Shown here: positions 9,336 through 12,271 of the stretch, one piece after another
Layout: every line of letters begins with the position of its first letter
How positions within the stretch are numbered: the first letter of the stretch is position 1
From: Trachelipus rathkii
Taxonomy: Eukaryota; Arthropoda; Malacostraca; Isopoda; Trachelipodidae
Assembly: GCA_015478945.1 (NCBI GenBank)
Contig: JABUQX010061733.1
Location: 1 to 12,271 of the forward strand
Direction: 5' to 3'
DNA: 12,271 nucleotides
Made by a program: the position numbers and the translations under genes
The notes under the pieces: generated by a model
What the model saw: only the letters and a program-made list of their open reading frames with translations
The model's database searches: none
What the model was told of the DNA's origin: nothing

Positions 9336-9635
9336 CATGGGACAAAAAATCAGCACCGGATGTATAGGCTGTTTCACCTTTGCGACAAGAAAAACCAATG
9401 TGAACTGGTGGCGGAGAAAAAGATCCAACGTGCACAAACACTCTCCATATACCGGGATGGAAGAGCCATTGGCAGCAAAAGGTTGACGGCCCGAACGAGG
9501 AATAGCAGAGTCCTGGGAAGGGTCCCTGGGAACCAAAGAAAGGCTGGCCCTAGAATCGATCAAGAAGGAAAGTTTAGAAGAATGATCGTAGTTCGAAGAA
9601 CATCCTGTGCAGTAGGAGGAGAAGAGGAAAAAGAG
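9336..9635 (-). pseudogene. Aspartic protease (retropepsin) domain of Gag-Pol
   Basis: In the same frame as the upstream zinc knuckle, the sequence reads LSFLIDSRASLSLVPRDPSQ, then PFAANGSSIPVYGE, FTLVFLVAKVKQPI, with GADFLSHVNL completed in another frame after an indel near 9355. This is a retropepsin: hydrophobic strand, D-S/T-G catalytic loop, flap, and the ADFL strand near the end. It would cleave the polyprotein. The catalytic Asp is at 9555-9557. The loop Gly typical of the family is Arg here (AGG, 9549-9551), which should block the active site. Continuity with Gag shows that no ribosomal frameshift separated gag and pol in this family. Confidence 0.9.
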
Positions 9636-9692
9636 CCAGCATCTCCCGTCGCTCCTACGACGGGCTGGCTGTCGAGTTTCCCTGGTAGAGGG

Positions 9693-9746
9693 GCAAGAGA
9701 GGTTGCATTTCTTCGCGTCCATACCGAAAGTATGGTGATAGTAACA
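9693..9746 (-). other. Gag zinc knuckle, C-x2-H ... C-x3-C type
   Basis: The residues read CYYHHTFGMDAKKCNLSC. This gives C-x2-H, nine intervening residues, then C-x3-C, instead of the retroviral C-x2-C-x4-H-x4-C. An aromatic-rich start followed by a basic C-x3-C half is a known variant in invertebrate Ty3/gypsy and related Gag proteins. It should bind nucleic acid. All four ligands are present in one frame. Confidence 0.8.
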
Positions 9747-10016
9747 GTACCCATGCGGATACTGACGCTGGCGGTAAGAAGAAGCCGAGGGGGAACGAGG
9801 GCCACGAGAAGGACGAAAGTTGGAAGGAGTGCGATCACGGGAACGAAAGGTGTTATTAATACTAGCCGAAGTGATGGAAAGAAGAGCAGATGCCCGTTTT
9901 AAAAACCGACATCCGGACCTCGAGAGATGCTAGAGAAGATTGTACTGCGAAAATCTGAGGGTGGGAAGGTTGGGGTGGTTGGGAATGAGGAGGTTGAGCT
10001 GGAAAGGCGGCGGAAG

Positions 10017-10160
10017 GCGGTTGAGGGAGAAGGGGAATGTGTTGGGCGTGAGGCGCAGCTGTTTGCGGGGGAGGAAGAACAGTGGAGACGGTGGTAGAGT
10101 AATGTGGAATATGTTGGGCGTGATGCGCAGCTGTTTGCGGTGGAGGAAGAGCGGTGGTAG
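10017..10160 (-). repeat. 72-bp tandem duplication inside gag linker
   Basis: ALPPPQTAAHHAQHIP and VLPPPQTAAPHAQHIP lie exactly 24 residues apart. On the plus strand, GTTGGGCGTG at 10041 recurs at 10113, also 72 bp apart, with few differences between copies. Similarity is highest over about 45 bases. The frame is preserved. Confidence 0.9.
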
Positions 10161-10280
10161 GTGTGGGAGAGACTGCGAAAACGTTGGAAGTAGAGGTTAT
10201 TGGTGGGCGCACAACCCTGTCCGCTATGGTAGTAAACTCAGGGAGAGTTTGCCCCGGATTCAACGACTGCAGGACGCTGT

Positions 10281-10297
10281 GATGCCCAGCGGGCATC
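10281..10297. repeat. 7-bp hairpin beside the gag amber codon
   Basis: GATGCCC, a 3-base loop AGC, then GGGCATC, perfectly paired. It starts three bases after the in-frame TAG (10300-10302) in the element's reading direction. It encodes MPAGH, so the pairing may be incidental. Confidence 0.85.
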
Positions 10298-10788
10298 TTC
10301 TAAAGGAAGAGTGTACGAATAATTTGCACCTCTCGCGGAGAAGGTGTACCCCCCAGCAAACCCAGCATTCTTGTCATCAACTCTGATGGTTTTTGATCGC
10401 CCAGGGCTACGCATCTAAGCAGCGTCTCCACCCGTTTCTCCCTGGTGGTGGGGGCCAATCGGTCGGTAATGAGTGTCTGGAGAGCGGCGTACGGGGTGGT
10501 AGAGACCCTAGTTTTCGCTAAACCGTCCCTAATTTTGGCCAGACAAGACTCTGGGAGAGCATTCACCACTCTCGCATATCTCTCCTTCTCGTCTTCTATG
10601 GACAGGAGCACTGCCTGACTCGGCGAGTTCAAGACGCAAAAGGTCAGGATCGTAACAAGAAAAGGTTGGAGATTATAGATTCGGCGAGGACATATGTGAT
10701 TAAGGCGAAATAGGTAGGGAGCCGATGGAGGGAAGAAAGCTGGGAGCGAGCGTGAGGCTCTATAGGTGTGATCGCGGGTGGGAAATAA

Positions 10789-10987
10789 TCAAAGAAAATC
10801 AACCTTAGGCAGCTAGATCCGAAGAATTAAAACGAAGACTGGGCTTGAGATATGAAATTGCCCAAAATAAATAAAAAAATAAAAAAAAAAATGTTTTTTT
10901 ATTTTTTATTTGAGTGAGTGGTACGAGGTTTACTCAGCAAAAACGAAGGGTGTGGCTATCAACCGTGGTAATAAACCCCTGCAAGGC
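10789..10987. other. No gene seen; leader side of the retroelement
   Basis: This stretch precedes gag in the element's direction and should hold the untranslated leader and primer binding site. I could not match any segment to a tRNA 3' end with confidence, and no segment clearly resembles the sequence after the pol stop. An A/T inverted repeat occupies 10866-10910. Confidence 0.4.
10866..10910. repeat. Imperfect A/T inverted repeat
   Basis: An A-rich arm with two interrupting T bases is followed, around TG at 10892-10893, by a T-rich arm with A bases at nearly mirrored spacing, differing by about one base in run length. A cruciform or strong RNA hairpin is possible. Homopolymer lengths are error-prone. 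Confidence 0.7.
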
Positions 10988-11101
10988 GAATAATAAAATA
11001 ATGATATGAATAAAATATATAGATAATAATCAGATAATAATGAATAAATAATAATAATAATAATAATAATAATGAATCAATAATAATATAATAATAATAA
11101 T

Positions 11102-11179
<78 letters not shown>

Positions 11180-11430
11180 ATAGATAATAATAATAATAAT
11201 AGATAATAATAATATAATATAAGATAATAATAACTAATAAATTATAAATAATAATAATAACAATTAATAAAAATAATATAATAAATAATAATAAATAATA
11301 ATAATAATATAATAGTATATAATAATAATAATTAATAATAATAATAAAAAATAATCATAATAATTAAGATAATAACAAAATTATAATAATATTTGAAAGA
11401 TATGAATAGATAATAATAATAATACAAAGA
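10988..11430. repeat. (AAT)n microsatellite, ~440 bp, interrupted
   Basis: Mostly AAT/TAA trinucleotide repeats, with the purest part at about 11044-11176 and scattered GAT, ATAT and A-run interruptions. It becomes less regular towards 11380-11430. No coding content. Confidence 0.95.
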
Positions 11431-11865
11431 ATTAATACGAGTTTACGTGGGTTGTATGGAATACAGAAGTTGACCAAGGCGGGGGTCCAACGGAATTAGT
11501 TTGATACTCTGCTGACGGAGGTGGCTCTTGATGGCTGCAGCTTGACTTGTGAAGGCTGTTAAGAAGATAGAAAAAGGCACAAACACATATGATGGGCTAA
11601 TACACCCGTTAAAAAATAAAATTGATATATAAAAAAAAAATTTTTTTTATATATAATGTATGTTCGTGTCAGATGATAGCTGGAGGAGATTCCTGGTCCT
11701 GTGGCGGGTGTTCCGACCCCTATCCTTGGGGCTTATCTTCACTCGTCAAGGGTGTCACCATCTGAAGCTCGGTACACAAGGTTTAGGTTCTTGTGACCGC
11801 TTCTTTGAAGGGATGTAATAAGTAGTAGTAGGTTCTTTTCAGTTTTTATTTTCTTTTTCTATATC
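11431..11865. other. GC-balanced unclassified sequence, no gene called
   Basis: Two blocks (11431-11612 and 11656-11865) separated by an A/T palindrome. Composition is clearly less AT-rich than the left half of the window. A plus-strand frame is open from about 11695 to an ATG-TAA near 11815-11820, but it has no recognisable domain. A weak B-box-like GTGTTCCGACCCC at 11708-11720 lies after TAGCTGGAGGAG at 11679, which only faintly resembles an A box. I do not call a SINE. Part of this stretch could be 5' LTR or leader of the retroelement. Confidence 0.4.
11625..11654. repeat. Perfect A/T palindrome (14-bp arms)
   Basis: ATATAT followed by A8 pairs with T8 followed by ATATAT, with two A bases at the centre. 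It separates two more GC-balanced blocks. Confidence 0.85.
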
Positions 11866-12271
11866 TTTACAGTTGTGGGTTGGACCCCTGTCCATAAAAA
11901 TAAAGAAAAACAACAAATGGTATTTAGAACACGCTAATGGTAATCTTAGTTATTAAGACTTTCTAGCATATTGAATCATGTACGCAGGACAAAATCCTAC
12001 AGAAATTGAAACTTATGCAGAGTAGCAGTAAAAAAATAATATCAATGTCGGATGAGCTGATTTTTTATTGATGGTAGGCTATACAAGTAGCAAGGAAAAA
12101 GATCCTCTTCTGGCAATACATTTCGCATGAAGACAGTATTTTGGTGTGAGTACTGTTTCATGGTAGTGCAATACACAGACAGGAAAAGGATCCTCTCTGG
12201 CAACATTCGCATGAGACTTTTGCTCCTTGTATTGAGTTTAACTCAGGTACTCACAACATAAGATTCCGTTC
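11866..12271 (+). repeat. Right copy of the ~400-bp degenerate direct repeat
   Basis: Aligns collinearly with 4250-4660 through the anchors listed there, at offsets of 7579-7627 bp. It runs to the window edge, so it may continue. Its last part contains an ~89-bp tandem duplication. No family was recognised and no long open frame is present. Confidence 0.55.
12072..12250 (+). repeat. Tandem repeat pair, ~89-bp period
   Basis: TGGTAG at 12072 and 12161 each start a unit that continues with an ATACA segment, then AGGAAAAAGATCCTCTTCTG or AGGAAAAGGATCCTCTCTGG, then GGCAA, then TTCGCATGA. The two units differ by several substitutions and short indels. The left direct repeat has two equivalents, starting near 4445 and 4586, but spaced about 141 bp apart. 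Confidence 0.8.

Larger units (their letters stand above)
6153..10788 (-). mobile_element. Ty3/gypsy-type retrotransposon body, defective
   Basis: The minus strand carries, in order, Gag with a zinc knuckle, aspartic protease, reverse transcriptase, RNase H and integrase, ending with a stop at 6153-6155. Integrase lying after RNase H is diagnostic of Ty3/gypsy (Metaviridae) and excludes Ty1/copia. About 4.6 kb matches a complete gag-pol in length. The coding sequence is shattered by many one- and two-base indels, so each domain is readable only by switching frames. No envelope-like frame follows pol. LTRs, primer binding site and polypurine tract were not identified, so the true element ends lie outside the interval given. 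The copy must be non-autonomous unless the indels are sequencing errors. Confidence 0.93.
9636..10788 (-). pseudogene. Gag: capsid-like domain, linker and zinc knuckle
   Basis: The frame is open from 10788 and begins LFPTRDHTYRASRS, with no in-frame ATG, so the original start is altered or lies upstream. Then LPAFFPPSAPYLF, RYARVVNALPES, LAKIRDGL, PYAALQTLITDRLAPT, VETLLRCVALGDQKPSEL and MTRMLGLLGG, typical of a retrotransposon Gag capsid domain. An in-frame TAG (10300-10302) interrupts RTLFL / KMPAGHHS without changing frame. A Pro/Gln/Ala/His linker with a 72-bp tandem duplication follows, then VQSSLASLEVRM, a possible short coiled coil. A frame change near the T5A4 run at about 9897-9905 leads into a basic Arg/Ser stretch (SRDRTPSNFRPSRGPRS) and the zinc knuckle at 9693-9746. 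Gag would package element RNA in virus-like particles. Confidence 0.88.

Noticed and set aside
9360..9902. 180-codon plus-strand frame opposite gag/protease
   Set aside because: The minus strand holds clear zinc knuckle and protease motifs; the plus-strand frame is Arg-rich without a domain and looks like a shadow.
10281..10302. Programmed stop read-through site at the gag TAG plus hairpin
   Set aside because: The stop lies in mid-gag and not at a gag-pol border, and the copy has many other lesions, so a private nonsense mutation is simpler. Kept only as a finding to check.
9940..10386. 148-codon plus-strand frame opposite gag
   Set aside because: It mirrors the Pro/Gln/Ala-rich linker and capsid segment of the minus-strand Gag; no independent support.
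6153..10788. Retrovirus or env-bearing errantivirus
   Set aside because: No envelope-like frame follows pol; only decayed sequence, repeats and microsatellites lie beyond the pol stop.
11679..11720. tRNA-derived SINE with A and B boxes
   Set aside because: The A-box match is weak, the B-box contains an extra base and no tRNA-like fold or tail could be traced.

Overview
The window looks like non-coding, repeat-dominated nuclear DNA of an invertebrate animal. Supporting signs are very long (TA)n, (GA)n and (AAT)n microsatellite tracts, diverged tandem repeats, no compact gene array, and one decayed LTR-type retrotransposon body. A mollusc (possibly a cephalopod) or an arthropod would fit, but nothing here fixes the taxon. 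I found no intact host gene, no rRNA or tRNA gene, no CRISPR array and no bacterial-style operon.

Layout. 1-295 is a (TA)-rich tract. 296-2044 is AT-rich sequence without a recognisable gene, holding one diverged pair of ~86-bp tandem repeats. 2045-2655, 3137-3256 and 3411-3828 are further (TA)-rich tracts separated by plain AT-rich sequence. About 4250-4660 is a degenerate repeat that I can align by eye, in the same orientation and at a steady offset of about 7.6 kb, with about 11866-12271 at the right edge. 4729-5086 is an almost pure purine (GA) tract. 5130-5484 holds three copies of a ~35-bp core spaced 153-167 bp apart. 6153-10788 on the minus strand is the body of a Ty3/gypsy-type retrotransposon. 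10862-11430 is an A/T inverted repeat followed by a long (AAT) tract. 11431-11865 is more GC-balanced sequence of unknown identity.

The retroelement reads right to left: Gag (capsid-like domain, Pro/Gln/Ala/His-rich linker with a 24-residue duplication, basic Arg/Ser stretch, zinc knuckle), then protease, reverse transcriptase, RNase H, integrase with its HHCC finger and D,D,E residues, then a C-terminal tail ending at a stop at 6153. The order protease-RT-RNase H-integrase is that of Ty3/gypsy, not Ty1/copia. Gag runs into protease in one frame with no separate pol start, so this family probably made one Gag-Pol polyprotein. This copy is dead: many single-base indels, an in-frame amber codon in gag, a protease active-site substitution, a stop and a one-base insertion at the RT LDD motif, and a lost first Asp in RNase H. 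I could not identify its LTRs with confidence.

I looked for an undescribed functional system and do not see a convincing one. The items most worth a second look are the collinear ~400-bp direct repeats that bracket the retroelement, two perfect 12-bp hairpins inside the dead pol region, and a pattern of decay in which short indels are unusually prominent. The last could be biology or uncorrected long-read error.
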